This document shows, in pieces, positions 8,784 to 16,347 of a stretch of DNA of 36,722 nt; position 1 is the first letter of the stretch; the number at the start of each line of letters is the position of its first letter. The stretch is from Gammaproteobacteria bacterium (lineage in GTDB: Bacteria; Pseudomonadota; Gammaproteobacteria; Chromatiales; Chromatiaceae). Under the pieces are notes generated by a model. That model was not told the origin of the DNA. It saw only the letters and a list, made by a program, of their open reading frames with translations, and searched no databases. The stretch is from the NCBI GenBank assembly GCA_020445255.1, contig JAGRGY010000009.1:1-36722 (forward strand). The letters run 5' to 3'. The position numbers and the translations under genes were made by a program.

Positions 8784-9452
8784 TCAGCTCACGCGGCCGA
8801 TGATGGCGAGGTGGCGGTCGCTGACCATCTGCACGTCCAGGCCGCCGAGTTCGGCCGCCTCCAGCTGTTCTCTCACTTCCTCGACCGTGTAGGCGGCAAG
8901 CAGCGAATTGCGGAAATCGCGGCGCAGCACCTCGGCCTCGCTCAGCGCATAGGACTCGACCAGCGCCTCAACCGCGACCACCGAATGCGGCCGTGCCAGG
9001 TCCATGACGACGACGCTGGCGCCGGGTGCCGCACAGTGCAGCACCGTATCCCACATCACCATCGGGTCGGCGAGGTGGTGCAGCAGACTGTTCGAGACCA
9101 CGTGGGTGTAACCGTTGCGCTCCAGGTCCGGGCACGGCAGGTAATCGCACTTCAGCCGGATACGTTCGCCGGCGACGTGGTCCCGGGCGATATTCTGACG
9201 CGCCAGGTCGAGCATCGCCGTGGCGCCGTCGACGGCGTCGATCTGTAGGCCAGCGTGGCGGTGGGCCAGCAGGATCGGGATATCCGCAGGCCCGCAGCCG
9301 AGATCGAGCAGCAGGCCGTGCAGGCCGTCGTCGGACTGGCGCTCGACCAGTTCGACGAACAGTGAATTGGCTTCGGTGAAGTCCGCGCGCGCATAGGCCA
9401 GGGCCTGGGCCGGGTCGTCCATCAGTTCTTCGGGTTCGGGGATGCGCTGCAT
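8784..9452 (-). CDS. Class I SAM-dependent methyltransferase
   Basis: A 222-residue protein with a class I methyltransferase fold. Motif I, LLLDLGCGPADIP, is at about 47-59. The acidic residue after beta-2 is in IDAVDGATAMLDLARQN, and the post-III segment is VVSNSLLHHLADP. The substrate is unknown; the overall look resembles small-molecule methyltransferases. It sits inside the lysA-dapF interval, 23 bp after lysA and 48 bp before dapF. In the Pseudomonas version of this cluster lysA and dapF are adjacent, so this gene appears to be an insertion. A role in lysine or murein metabolism would be inference from position only. Confidence 0.85.
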   Translation of the reverse strand: MQRIPEPEELMDDPAQALAYARADFTEANSLFVELVERQSDDGLHGLLLDLGCGPADIPILLAHRHAGLQIDAVDGATAMLDLARQNIARDHVAGERIRLKCDYLPCPDLERNGYTHVVSNSLLHHLADPMVMWDTVLHCAAPGASVVVMDLARPHSVVAVEALVESYALSEAEVLRRDFRNSLLAAYTVEEVREQLEAAELGGLDVQMVSDRHLAIIGRVS

Positions 9453-9475
9453 GTGCGGTTTGCTCCTCGCGGTGA

Positions 9476-10726
9476 TCAGTCGGCCAGCACGCTCTCGCCG
9501 GCAAACAGCTCGGCCACTGTCTCGCGCCGCCTTACCAGATGCATGCGGCCGCCATCCACCAGCACCTCGGGGGCGCGCGGGCGCGAGTTGTAATTGGAGG
9601 CCATCGTGAAGCCGTACGCACCCGAGGAACGCACCGCGAGCAGGCTGCCCGGGTGCAGCGTGAGCGGGCGTTGCCTGCCCAGGAAATCACCGGTCTCGCA
9701 GATCGGCCCAACGACGTCGTAGGTCGCCGCCGTACCCCTCGGGTGCTCGTCGACGGTGACGATGCGCTGCCATGCCTGATACAGCGCCGGCCGGATCAGG
9801 TCGTTCATGGCCGCGTCGACGATGGCGAAGTCCTTGGCCTCGGCGTGCTTCAGGTACTCGACCCGTGTCAGCAGAACGCCGGCGTTGGCGGCGATCGCGC
9901 GTCCGGGTTCGACGAACACCTCGTACGGCAGACCGCGCAGGCGGTCGAGGATCGCCGTCGCGTAGGCCGCGGGCTCAGGCGGCGATTCGGTGTCATAGCG
10001 CACCCCAAGGCCGCCGCCGAGATCGAGATGGTCGATCTCGATATCTGCCGCGTGCAGGCGGTCGACCAGCGCCAGCACGCGTTCGAGCGCGTCCAGGAAG
10101 GGTGACAGCTTGGTCAGTTGCGAACCGATGTGGCAGTCGACCCCGGAGATATGGATGTGCTGCAGCGTGCGCGCGTGGCGATAGAGATCGATCGCCTCGT
10201 CGATCGCGACACCGAACTTGTTCTCGCGCAAGCCGGTGGAGATGTAGGGATGGGTCTCCGCGTCCACATCCGGATTAACGCGCAGCGCGACCGGTGCCCG
10301 GGTACCCATCGCGCCGGCGACCTGGTCGAGGCGGTCGAGCTCGGCGGCAGACTCGACGTTGAAACAACGAATGCCCACCTCGAGTGCGCGGCGCATCTCG
10401 GCGGCCTGTTTACCGACACCGGAGAACAGCACCTTGCCGGGGTCGCCGCCGGCAGCCAGCACGCGTTCCAGCTCGCCGCCGGAAACGATGTCGAAGCCGG
10501 ATCCCAGGCGCGCGAGCGTGTTGAGTACGCCGAGGTTGGAATTGGCCTTGACCGCGAAGCACACCAGGTGCGGGTGACCGGCGAAGGCATTGTCGAAGGC
10601 GTGCCAGTGGCGTTCGAGCGTCGCACGCGAGTAGACGTAGCACGGGGTGCCGTATTGTGAGGCGATCGTCGACAGCGCCACGTCCTCGGCAAACAGCTCG
10701 CCGTTGCGGTACCGGAAGTGATCCAT
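9476..10726 (-). CDS. lysA: Diaminopimelate decarboxylase LysA
   Basis: LysA is the PLP-dependent enzyme for the last step of lysine synthesis, meso-diaminopimelate to lysine plus CO2. The 416-residue protein starts MDHFRYRNGELFAEDVAL. The PLP lysine is Lys60 in CFAVKANSN. Other family motifs are the HIGSQ loop, GGGLGVRYD, EPGRAIAANAG and the active-site cysteine in CETGDFLG. The ATG at 10726 gives the family N-terminus. A TTG two codons upstream is possible, but lies directly after the lptM stop. The ATG is 6 bp downstream of the lptM stop, so the two genes are surely co-translated. Confidence 0.98.
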   Translation of the reverse strand: MDHFRYRNGELFAEDVALSTIASQYGTPCYVYSRATLERHWHAFDNAFAGHPHLVCFAVKANSNLGVLNTLARLGSGFDIVSGGELERVLAAGGDPGKVLFSGVGKQAAEMRRALEVGIRCFNVESAAELDRLDQVAGAMGTRAPVALRVNPDVDAETHPYISTGLRENKFGVAIDEAIDLYRHARTLQHIHISGVDCHIGSQLTKLSPFLDALERVLALVDRLHAADIEIDHLDLGGGLGVRYDTESPPEPAAYATAILDRLRGLPYEVFVEPGRAIAANAGVLLTRVEYLKHAEAKDFAIVDAAMNDLIRPALYQAWQRIVTVDEHPRGTAATYDVVGPICETGDFLGRQRPLTLHPGSLLAVRSSGAYGFTMASNYNSRPRAPEVLVDGGRMHLVRRRETVAELFAGESVLAD

Positions 10727-10732
10727 CGCCAA

Positions 10733-10870
10733 TCAGTCTTGCCGCGATGCCGTGTCGTCTTGTTGTGGTGCCTGGCCGTGGTCCGGCAGGTACAGGGACC
10801 CCTTGTTGCCGCAACCCAACAGGAACAGCAGCGCGAACGCGCCACCCAGCGCTATCAGACGTCGAACCAT
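10733..10870 (-). CDS. lptM: Small lipoprotein LptM (YifL-like)
   Basis: A 45-residue gene. It encodes a signal peptide MVRRLIALGGAFALLFLLGC with lipobox LLGC and lipidated Cys20. The mature start GNKGSLYLPD is the hallmark of the LptM/YifL (Pseudomonas LppL) family, next to lysA or dapF across gammaproteobacteria. In E. coli LptM helps assemble the LptD/LptE lipopolysaccharide translocon at the outer membrane by assisting oxidative maturation of LptD. A GGAG Shine-Dalgarno sequence precedes the ATG, and a good sigma70 promoter lies upstream. It is the first gene of the lptM-lysA-methyltransferase-dapF-DUF484-xerC operon. Confidence 0.93.
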   Translation of the reverse strand: MVRRLIALGGAFALLFLLGCGNKGSLYLPDHGQAPQQDDTASRQD

Positions 10871-10899
10871 CTCCGGCTCCGCAGAAAATCAGGTCGCAG

Positions 10900-10928
10900 A
10901 GTATAAACCGGCGCCGCGGTCGGCCCAA
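10900..10928 (-). promoter_or_regulatory. Sigma70-type promoter of the lptM-lysA operon
   Basis: On the minus strand TTGGGC (10928-10923), a 17-bp spacer and TATACT (10905-10900) form a good sigma70 promoter. The expected transcription start is near 10893, leaving a leader of about 22 bases with a GGAG ribosome-binding site before lptM. Inferred by eye from motif match and position. Confidence 0.55.
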
Positions 10929-10961
10929 CGACGGACCGGCCGGACGCCTGCTCGACCTGGA

Positions 10962-11417
10962 TCAGTTGGAGGCCAGCCAGCTGCCGTCCGACTGGCGGCA
11001 CGCAGTTCCGTAGACGGTCTCGCGCTTGCCGTCGATCCACGCCTCGGTGGTGTACTCGCGGCATGGCCGGTCGTTGCTGTAATAGGTCCGCGTCGGGGTG
11101 ACTTCATAGGCGCTGCCGGTGTCCGGATTGCGCCAGCTGCTGGATTGGTTGGTCGGCGTCGATTCCAGCGCCTGGCCGGCGCGGTAGCGGTCGGAGTCGT
11201 CCATCTGGCGGCCGATGTTGCCGCCGATGTAACCGCCGATCAACGTTCCCGCGATGGTCGCGGCGACACTCCCGGTGCCTTTGCCGATCTTGCTGCCAAG
11301 CACGCCACCGGCGATCGCCCCGATCACGTTGCCCTGCTGTTCTCGGGTGCTTTCGCAACCGCTCAACACCAGTACTGAGGCGACGACGATGCTGATGGCG
11401 AGCTTGCTCGGATACAT
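10962..11417 (-). CDS. Glycine-zipper outer-membrane lipoprotein (17-kDa surface antigen-like)
   Basis: A 151-residue lipoprotein. The signal peptide from ATG 11417 (MYPSKLAISIVVASVLVLSGC) has lipobox LSGC with Cys21. Residues 30-70 form a glycine zipper with GAIAGGVLGSKIGKG and GTLIGGYIGGNIG, as in the rickettsial 17-kDa antigen and related 2TM glycine-zipper proteins. The C-terminal part (about 75-151) contains YRAGQALE, a WRNPDTGSAYEVTP segment and CREYTTEAWIDGK, typical of this family. The start is supported by GGAGG 8 bases upstream; a longer frame to 11495 has no such support. It occupies the position between cyaA and lptM where cyaY usually lies. Likely envelope-associated, exact role unknown. 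Confidence 0.88.
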   Translation of the reverse strand: MYPSKLAISIVVASVLVLSGCESTREQQGNVIGAIAGGVLGSKIGKGTGSVAATIAGTLIGGYIGGNIGRQMDDSDRYRAGQALESTPTNQSSSWRNPDTGSAYEVTPTRTYYSNDRPCREYTTEAWIDGKRETVYGTACRQSDGSWLASN

Positions 11418-11514
11418 GGGACAGGTCCTCCGGGAGGTGATGCGAATCACGTAATCGTAGCGCAGCGACCGATACACGACCGACCGCTCGATCACAATTT
11501 GGTTCCACGACGCG

Positions 11515-14307
11515 TCAGCGCATCGCCGCGGCCAGCCGTTGCTCGACCTGGGTCTTCAGGCGCAACAGGTCCATCAGTCGGCACGGGCTGCCGACCTCGC
11601 CCTCCGCGCCGACCACGCCGGTCAGGTAGACCGGGTAGTTCGTACCACCGCGCCGCAAGCGACGCAGGTGTGCGGCCACCTCGGCGTACAACGCTTCGCC
11701 GAGCACCAGCGAATCGAACTCGTGCGTTCCGAACTGCAGCCGAAATCCGTCTTCGAGGCGGCGGCCGGGCGAAACGGCAAGGGTCAGCTCGGTGCGTTCA
11801 ATGACCCGTGTGGAGGGCACGCGCACCGGCGTGATCTGCCATTCGCCGCTGTCGAGGCGGCCGATGCGGGCGAACTGCGGTCCGTGTTCGACGCCGCTCT
11901 CTGCGAGCAGTTGCTGCACCGCGACGGTGTCAAGGAAGCGTCGCTGCTGCACCATCAGATGATACTCGTCGGCGTTCGGCACCCATTGTTGGAATAACGC
12001 GCCGCATTCGTCGAACACGAACAGGCGGATGCCCTGTTCGCCGACGATGTAGAAAACCTGGATCTGCCCTTCCACGTTGCGCGTCATCAGCGCCGGCAGC
12101 GGCGAGTCGGGCAGGCCCATGCGGTCGATGCGCGTCGGCACGTAGCGGGTGATGGTTTCGGCGAGGTGTCGGTCGAGGTCGTCTTGGTCGCCGACCGGTG
12201 CCCATGCATAGTGATCGTCGGCATAGTGGACCTGACAGAAGGTGTCGCCGATGCGCAGCACGAAACGGGCACGCTTGCCCAGTCGGTGGAAGGTGTCGGC
12301 GATCGCCGTGACCAGGCGCGTGATCCGGTTCGCGATCGCGCTTCCGCGGGTCGACGAGAAGCTGAACGCCGCGATAGCCGAGGGGCGGTGATCGTGCGGC
12401 GCGAACAGGTCGAGGTAGCGGCAGATGCAGTCGAGAAGACCCTGCTCGCAGTCGCTGTGGCGCTCGATCCGGATCTCGCCCCAAGACGTGGTGTAGAGGT
12501 GTTCGATGTTGGCAACCAGGCACTCATGCGTAGCGCCAAAACTCAATGCGTCGACCCGCTCGCTGATCAGCTGGTAGCCCGCCTGGGCGTGGCTGGCGAG
12601 GGGATTCTCGGCAACGTTGATGAACCAGATCGAACGCCGCCCACGCGCCATCTCGGCGTAGGCGTCGAGGCTGCTCTCGGCGCCGGCTTCGCGCGGCAGG
12701 TATTTGCGCAGAGTCTTCAGGATCTTGTCCTGCTCGGGTTCGCCGTAGCCCGGCGGCTTCGGCAGATGGTGGATCTGCGTGCTGCGTTCGCAAATGCCGT
12801 TGACGTGCAGCCAGGTGAGGATCTCGACGAGGCTGATGCTGGTCTTGGCCGGCGTGGGTGGCAGCTGCTCTGGGGGGTGCAGGAACAGCTGCCAGCGCGC
12901 CGGCTCATCGGTGCTGCGCCTCAGCCACAGCGTGCGTTCCGACAGGTCGCGCGAGATTCCGGGGTTGACGCGGTCGACCTTGCCCGGACGCTTGTCGAGG
13001 GCGGCGTAGAGCTTGCGTCCGAGCAATGCGAGTTCATGCGGATTGAGGTGCGCGAAGGCGCCCTGCTCGCGAGCGAATTCGGTCAGCAGGCGGTAACTGC
13101 GCGAGAGTTCCGAAACCAGCGCGTTGCGTTCACCGATGACGCGGTCGAGCTTCCACTCGGGGCGCGTATCGAGCAGCGCGATGTCGTCCTTCGACCAGCC
13201 CCATCGCTCACACTGGCGCAGCATCAACTGATAGCGCCAGTCGTTGCTCTGCGAGCTGGTGGCAAGGATCTGCCCGGCCTTGAAATAGAACGCGCGACGG
13301 GCCAGCTGCAGGCGTTCCGGTTCGTTGCGGTCGGTCAGATAGCTGGTGATGCGATCGAGGATGAGCAGATAGGGATCGATGTCGTCGGGATCGATGTCCT
13401 CCCCTGTGTAGACGGCGCGCTTGGTCTCCAGGCACAACCAGTCGATTTTTGGATATTCCGACGCATAGGCCTCGAGCAGCATCAGCTTGAGCAGCGACTT
13501 GTACGGTGCGTCGATGCCCTTGAACAGCTGCCAGTGCGCGACGCCGAAGAATTCGTCGGCCGGCAGAGAGTGCAGGCCGCCGAAATCGAGCCATTGGTCG
13601 GCGCGCACGAAGCGACGCTTGATCAGGCGCCGGGTGTAGTCGCTGTAGTCGTGCTCGTGTTGCGGAGGTACGGCCCACCACAGCAGCGGGTTGCCGGCCA
13701 GTCTCAGGCCGGTGCGGTAAAACTCCTCCAGCAGCAGCGTGTGCTGGGTGTTGCCGCTGCTCTCTTTCGACAGTTCCTCGACGGCGCCGTCGCGGAACGA
13801 TTCGGCGTGCATGACGAAGAAGTGCGCATGCAGACCGAGCTCGGTGGCGCGCTCTTCGAGTCGCGCGGCTTTGCGCCGCAACAGGTCGCGCCCGGCCTCA
13901 TCGACGTCGTCGTTGTGGCACAGCCAGAAGTCGAGATCGCTGCCGGCAGTCTGGCCGAGGCTGCCCATGCTGCCCATCAGATAGAGCCCGACGATCGGCG
14001 CATTGCGATGCAGGTTCCTTTCGTCCTTGAAGCCGCGAACGTAGCGGCGTGCGAGCAGCTGGTGCTCACGGCTCGGGCGGTAATTGACCATTCCGGCCGG
14101 CACGTCGCGGGAAACGAAACCGGGCAGCATCGGGTGGTTGACGTGCCACAGCAGCGGCAGCAGATCGAACAGGCTGCGCTGTTCGTGTGTCAGCGTGGCG
14201 CGGATGCGCGCGAGGCGACGCTCGTGCAGGGCGAGGAAGCGGCTGACAATCCGGTTGAGGACCTTGCGGCCCAATCCGGATTCGTCTTCCGTTGCCGCTT
14301 CCTGCAT
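11515..14307 (-). CDS. cyaA: Class I adenylate cyclase CyaA
   Basis: Makes cAMP from ATP in the cytoplasm. The 930-residue product is of the enterobacterial/Pseudomonas class I type, somewhat longer than E. coli CyaA (848). The nucleotidyltransferase-like catalytic core is near the N-terminus, with LMGSMGSLGQTAGSDLDFW at about 110-128 supplying the metal aspartates Asp124 and Asp126. Conserved segments WWAVPP, LDFGGLHSLPADEFFG and LLKLMLLEAYASEYP follow. The C-terminal half is the regulatory region. The start MQEAATEDE (14307) lies 17 bp after the stop of a PAS/degenerate-GGDEF gene, so the two are probably one operon. No crp gene or complete CRP site was found in the window. Confidence 0.96.
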   Translation of the reverse strand: MQEAATEDESGLGRKVLNRIVSRFLALHERRLARIRATLTHEQRSLFDLLPLLWHVNHPMLPGFVSRDVPAGMVNYRPSREHQLLARRYVRGFKDERNLHRNAPIVGLYLMGSMGSLGQTAGSDLDFWLCHNDDVDEAGRDLLRRKAARLEERATELGLHAHFFVMHAESFRDGAVEELSKESSGNTQHTLLLEEFYRTGLRLAGNPLLWWAVPPQHEHDYSDYTRRLIKRRFVRADQWLDFGGLHSLPADEFFGVAHWQLFKGIDAPYKSLLKLMLLEAYASEYPKIDWLCLETKRAVYTGEDIDPDDIDPYLLILDRITSYLTDRNEPERLQLARRAFYFKAGQILATSSQSNDWRYQLMLRQCERWGWSKDDIALLDTRPEWKLDRVIGERNALVSELSRSYRLLTEFAREQGAFAHLNPHELALLGRKLYAALDKRPGKVDRVNPGISRDLSERTLWLRRSTDEPARWQLFLHPPEQLPPTPAKTSISLVEILTWLHVNGICERSTQIHHLPKPPGYGEPEQDKILKTLRKYLPREAGAESSLDAYAEMARGRRSIWFINVAENPLASHAQAGYQLISERVDALSFGATHECLVANIEHLYTTSWGEIRIERHSDCEQGLLDCICRYLDLFAPHDHRPSAIAAFSFSSTRGSAIANRITRLVTAIADTFHRLGKRARFVLRIGDTFCQVHYADDHYAWAPVGDQDDLDRHLAETITRYVPTRIDRMGLPDSPLPALMTRNVEGQIQVFYIVGEQGIRLFVFDECGALFQQWVPNADEYHLMVQQRRFLDTVAVQQLLAESGVEHGPQFARIGRLDSGEWQITPVRVPSTRVIERTELTLAVSPGRRLEDGFRLQFGTHEFDSLVLGEALYAEVAAHLRRLRRGGTNYPVYLTGVVGAEGEVGSPCRLMDLLRLKTQVEQRLAAAMR

Positions 14308-14324
14308 CGGGTACGCGCCTGCCG

Positions 14325-15137
14325 TCAGGTACTGCTGTCGTCGCGCAGGGCGTCGTGCGCCTTGCGCAGCAGGGTGCGCGTGTCGTCGCCCTTGGCCCAA
14401 CACGCCAGGCCAAAAACGAGCCCAGGGCGGACATCGTCGTATGGCTCGGGCAGCTGCATCGTGTCTTCCTCGGCGCGGACCTTGTCGAGCAGCGCGCGCG
14501 CGTCCTCGACGCCCGTCTCAGGCAGTACGAGCACGAACTCGTCTTCCTCCCAACGACCGATCTGGTCGACCCAGCGCAGCCTGTCGCGCAGGAAACGCGA
14601 TACCGCGAGGGTTGCCGGGTCGGTGGACAATGGCTGCACGCTGGCCAGCGTCTGCAGGTCCAGCTTGGCCAGCACGACGCTCAGTGGATTCTGGTAGCGC
14701 CGGCTGCGCGACACCTGCAGGTCGAGGGCCTGGCTGATCGCACGCCGGTTGGGCAGCCCGGTCAATTCGTCGGTGAGACGCAGGTCATCGACCTGCTGCC
14801 TCAGGCGGGCATTCTCCTCGGCGAGGCGTTCCTGTTCCGACACGTCCATCAGCATCAGCAGGCGCTCGCCGTCGTCGCCGTGATAGGTCTCGCGCTTGAG
14901 CCAGCGCTGATTGGCGATGTCGTGGTAGAGATTTGGTTCGGAGCGCAACAGTCGCTGCGCCGACTCGGGCAGCTCGATGAAGGTGTTGCCCACCAACTGC
15001 TCCTCGCGCATCCCCAGCAGTGCCCGCATGGCCAGGTTGACGGACTGGATGCGCCCGTCCCGGGCAATGCCCATCAGCCCGAGTGGCAACTGCTGCAGCA
15101 GATTCTGGTCGATTTGTGCCATGTCGATATGTCCCAT
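14325..15137 (-). CDS. PAS protein with degenerate GGDEF domain
   Basis: A 270-residue cytoplasmic protein. An N-terminal PAS domain (about 8-100) contains LPLGLMGIARDGRIQSVN and is followed by a short coiled coil (about 100-120) and a GGDEF-family domain from LTDELTGLPNRRA. The signature is EEDEF at 197-201 in place of GGDEF. The usual DxDxFKxxND metal/substrate segment is replaced by AKLDLQTLASVQ, so diguanylate cyclase activity is unlikely. The RxxD inhibitory site is kept as RWVD (188-191), exactly five residues before the signature, so c-di-GMP binding is plausible. The Shine-Dalgarno AAGGGGAG supports the ATG at 15137, although an ATG at 15122 is possible. Position directly upstream of cyaA suggests a regulatory link to cAMP synthesis (inference). 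Confidence 0.88.
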   Translation of the reverse strand: MGHIDMAQIDQNLLQQLPLGLMGIARDGRIQSVNLAMRALLGMREEQLVGNTFIELPESAQRLLRSEPNLYHDIANQRWLKRETYHGDDGERLLMLMDVSEQERLAEENARLRQQVDDLRLTDELTGLPNRRAISQALDLQVSRSRRYQNPLSVVLAKLDLQTLASVQPLSTDPATLAVSRFLRDRLRWVDQIGRWEEDEFVLVLPETGVEDARALLDKVRAEEDTMQLPEPYDDVRPGLVFGLACWAKGDDTRTLLRKAHDALRDDSST

Positions 15138-15186
15138 TTGCTCCCCTTGAAAGCGCTCGCACGAAAGGTGTCTCCAACCGCTTTTA

Positions 15187-15198
15187 ATTCGGCCGAAT
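15187..15198. promoter_or_regulatory. 12-bp palindrome upstream of the degenerate-GGDEF/cyaA operon
   Basis: ATTCGGCCGAAT is a perfect palindrome 50 bp upstream of the PAS/GGDEF start codon, next to an AT-rich patch (TTTTAATT). Its position would suit an operator, but no regulator is known for it. Confidence 0.25.
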
Positions 15199-15233
15199 GG
15201 GCGCGGTCTTTAACCTGCTTGTTTCACCGCTTT

Positions 15234-15274
15234 CCTGCTGCGGACACCGACACGCCCGCTGCAGCAGGGTGTCC
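15234..15274. other. Two interleaved inverted repeats in a 307-bp gene-free stretch
   Basis: The stretch 15138-15444 has no convincing gene. It holds CCTGCTGC (15234-15241) pairing with GCAGCAGG (15261-15268), and GGACACC (15242-15248) pairing with GGTGTCC (15268-15274). The pairs overlap so that only one hairpin can form at a time. This could be a leader structure for the leftward cyaA operon, or chance. Confidence 0.3.
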
Positions 15275-15444
15275 TCGCTGCAGCCGGTTCGACGCCGTCA
15301 GGGCCCCGCTTTCACGGACTTTCGCCGCGTGCAATCCACCACGGACGTGTCTCGGCGCCTACACGGCGAAAAGCGGTGAGGCAGGCACGTCAGGCACCGC
15401 GGCGGACCGGCGGGGGTCGGGGATCTGGCGTAGACTGCTGGGTT

Positions 15445-15894
15445 ATGGATGAGTCGGGACAGGGCGGGGCGCTCAGCGGCGGCCAGGTCATCGGGCCTGC
15501 GCCGCCGTTGTGGTCCGTCGCACCGACGCGGGCAGAGGACGGGCGCTGCGTCGCCGACTTCATGATGCTCGTGCCAGGCCTGGGGGCCCGTCCGATTCCG
15601 GTTCGCGAGCGCATCGCGGGGCTGATCCGGGAGGCCTGCGCCGGGTACGGTGGCCGGGTGGTGTTCGCCGATGTGAACTACGCGATCAACGTGGTGTGGG
15701 TCAGCGTACTGGCCGAACCCGGACTCGCCGGGGACGTGGCGCGCTCGATCCGCGAACGCGTGCCGGACGCGCTGCTGGTCGGCGGCCAGCTCGGCGGCGC
15801 CTCGACGCTGCCGGTCGGACCGACGACGCTGCTCAGGATCTGGCGACGCCTGCGTGGTTGGTCGCGTCGCGCCCTACCCGATCCGAATCGCTAA
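15445..15894 (+). CDS. Conserved protein of unknown function
   Basis: A 149-residue protein that I do not assign to a characterised family. The core DFMMLVPGL (39-47), the stretch RVVFADVNYAINVVWVSV (71-88) and RVPDALLVGGQLG read like a compact alpha/beta domain. This pattern recalls uncharacterised gammaproteobacterial proteins. There is no signal peptide or membrane segment, and the C-terminus is arginine-rich. The start at ATG 15445 is chosen because the upstream extension of the frame (from 15376) is low-complexity and arginine-rich. A TAGACT hexamer ends 8 bases before this ATG and no Shine-Dalgarno is visible, so a leaderless transcript is possible. It stands alone on the plus strand, convergent with a MazG-like gene. 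Confidence 0.7.
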   Translation: MDESGQGGALSGGQVIGPAPPLWSVAPTRAEDGRCVADFMMLVPGLGARPIPVRERIAGLIREACAGYGGRVVFADVNYAINVVWVSVLAEPGLAGDVARSIRERVPDALLVGGQLGGASTLPVGPTTLLRIWRRLRGWSRRALPDPNR

Positions 15895-15907
15895 CCGGCA
15901 AAATCGG

Positions 15908-16264
15908 TCATTCGTACTCTTCGGCGCGGCGCGCATCGCCACGCACACGTTCGGTCGGGTAACGCGAACGGTTGATGGCCAGCTTGCGGTAGGCCGCGTC
16001 GACGAGGTCGACATCGAGCCGTTCGGAAAGGCGTATCAGGTAGATTAGGATGTCCGCCAGTTCGAGTGCGACCGCCTCGCGCTTGTCGTCGTTGAGCGCT
16101 GCGCTCTGATCTTCACTGAGCCATTGGAAGTGCTCCAGCAGCTCGCCGGCCTCGCCGGCCAGTGCCATACTCAGGTTCTTTGGCGAGTGAAACTGCTCCC
16201 AGTCGCGCTCGCGGGCAAATGCCAGCAGCTGGGCATTGAGGTCGTCGAGGCTGTCGCGCGGCAT
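15908..16264 (-). CDS. MazG-like nucleotide pyrophosphohydrolase
   Basis: A 118-residue all-alpha NTP pyrophosphatase of the MazG/RS21-C6 type, the group that hydrolyses dCTP and modified nucleotides to monophosphates for pool cleaning. Metal ligands are seen as E38xxE41 in LAGEAGELLEHFQW and E68xxD71 in LELADILIYLIRL. The N-terminal FARERDWEQFHSPKNL is typical of the RS21-C6-like subgroup. The tail after residue 100 is charged. It is transcribed alone or after the upstream GGDEF-EAL gene, 83 bp away. Exact substrate not predictable. Confidence 0.9.
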   Translation of the reverse strand: MPRDSLDDLNAQLLAFARERDWEQFHSPKNLSMALAGEAGELLEHFQWLSEDQSAALNDDKREAVALELADILIYLIRLSERLDVDLVDAAYRKLAINRSRYPTERVRGDARRAEEYE

Positions 16265-16347
16265 CAGCGGCTACCGGTGGCTGGAGACGCTTGCAATGAC
16301 AGCACGAATCCGCGCCCGCGGCCACCGCAGGTCCGGCCGTCCCCCCG

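Noticed and set aside
11488..11503. Possible CRP site near cyaA (TGTGATCGAGCGG on the minus strand)
   Set aside because: Only one half-site, TGTGA, is present; the second half does not match. The TGTGA before algZ (21155) fails in the same way.
12166..14697. 843-codon plus-strand open frame opposite cyaA
   Set aside because: Shadow of a well-conserved class I adenylate cyclase; long antisense frames are common at this GC content.
15197..15379. Short plus-strand open frame in the gap upstream of the small conserved protein
   Set aside because: Cysteine/arginine-rich, with no ribosome site and no resemblance to a protein.
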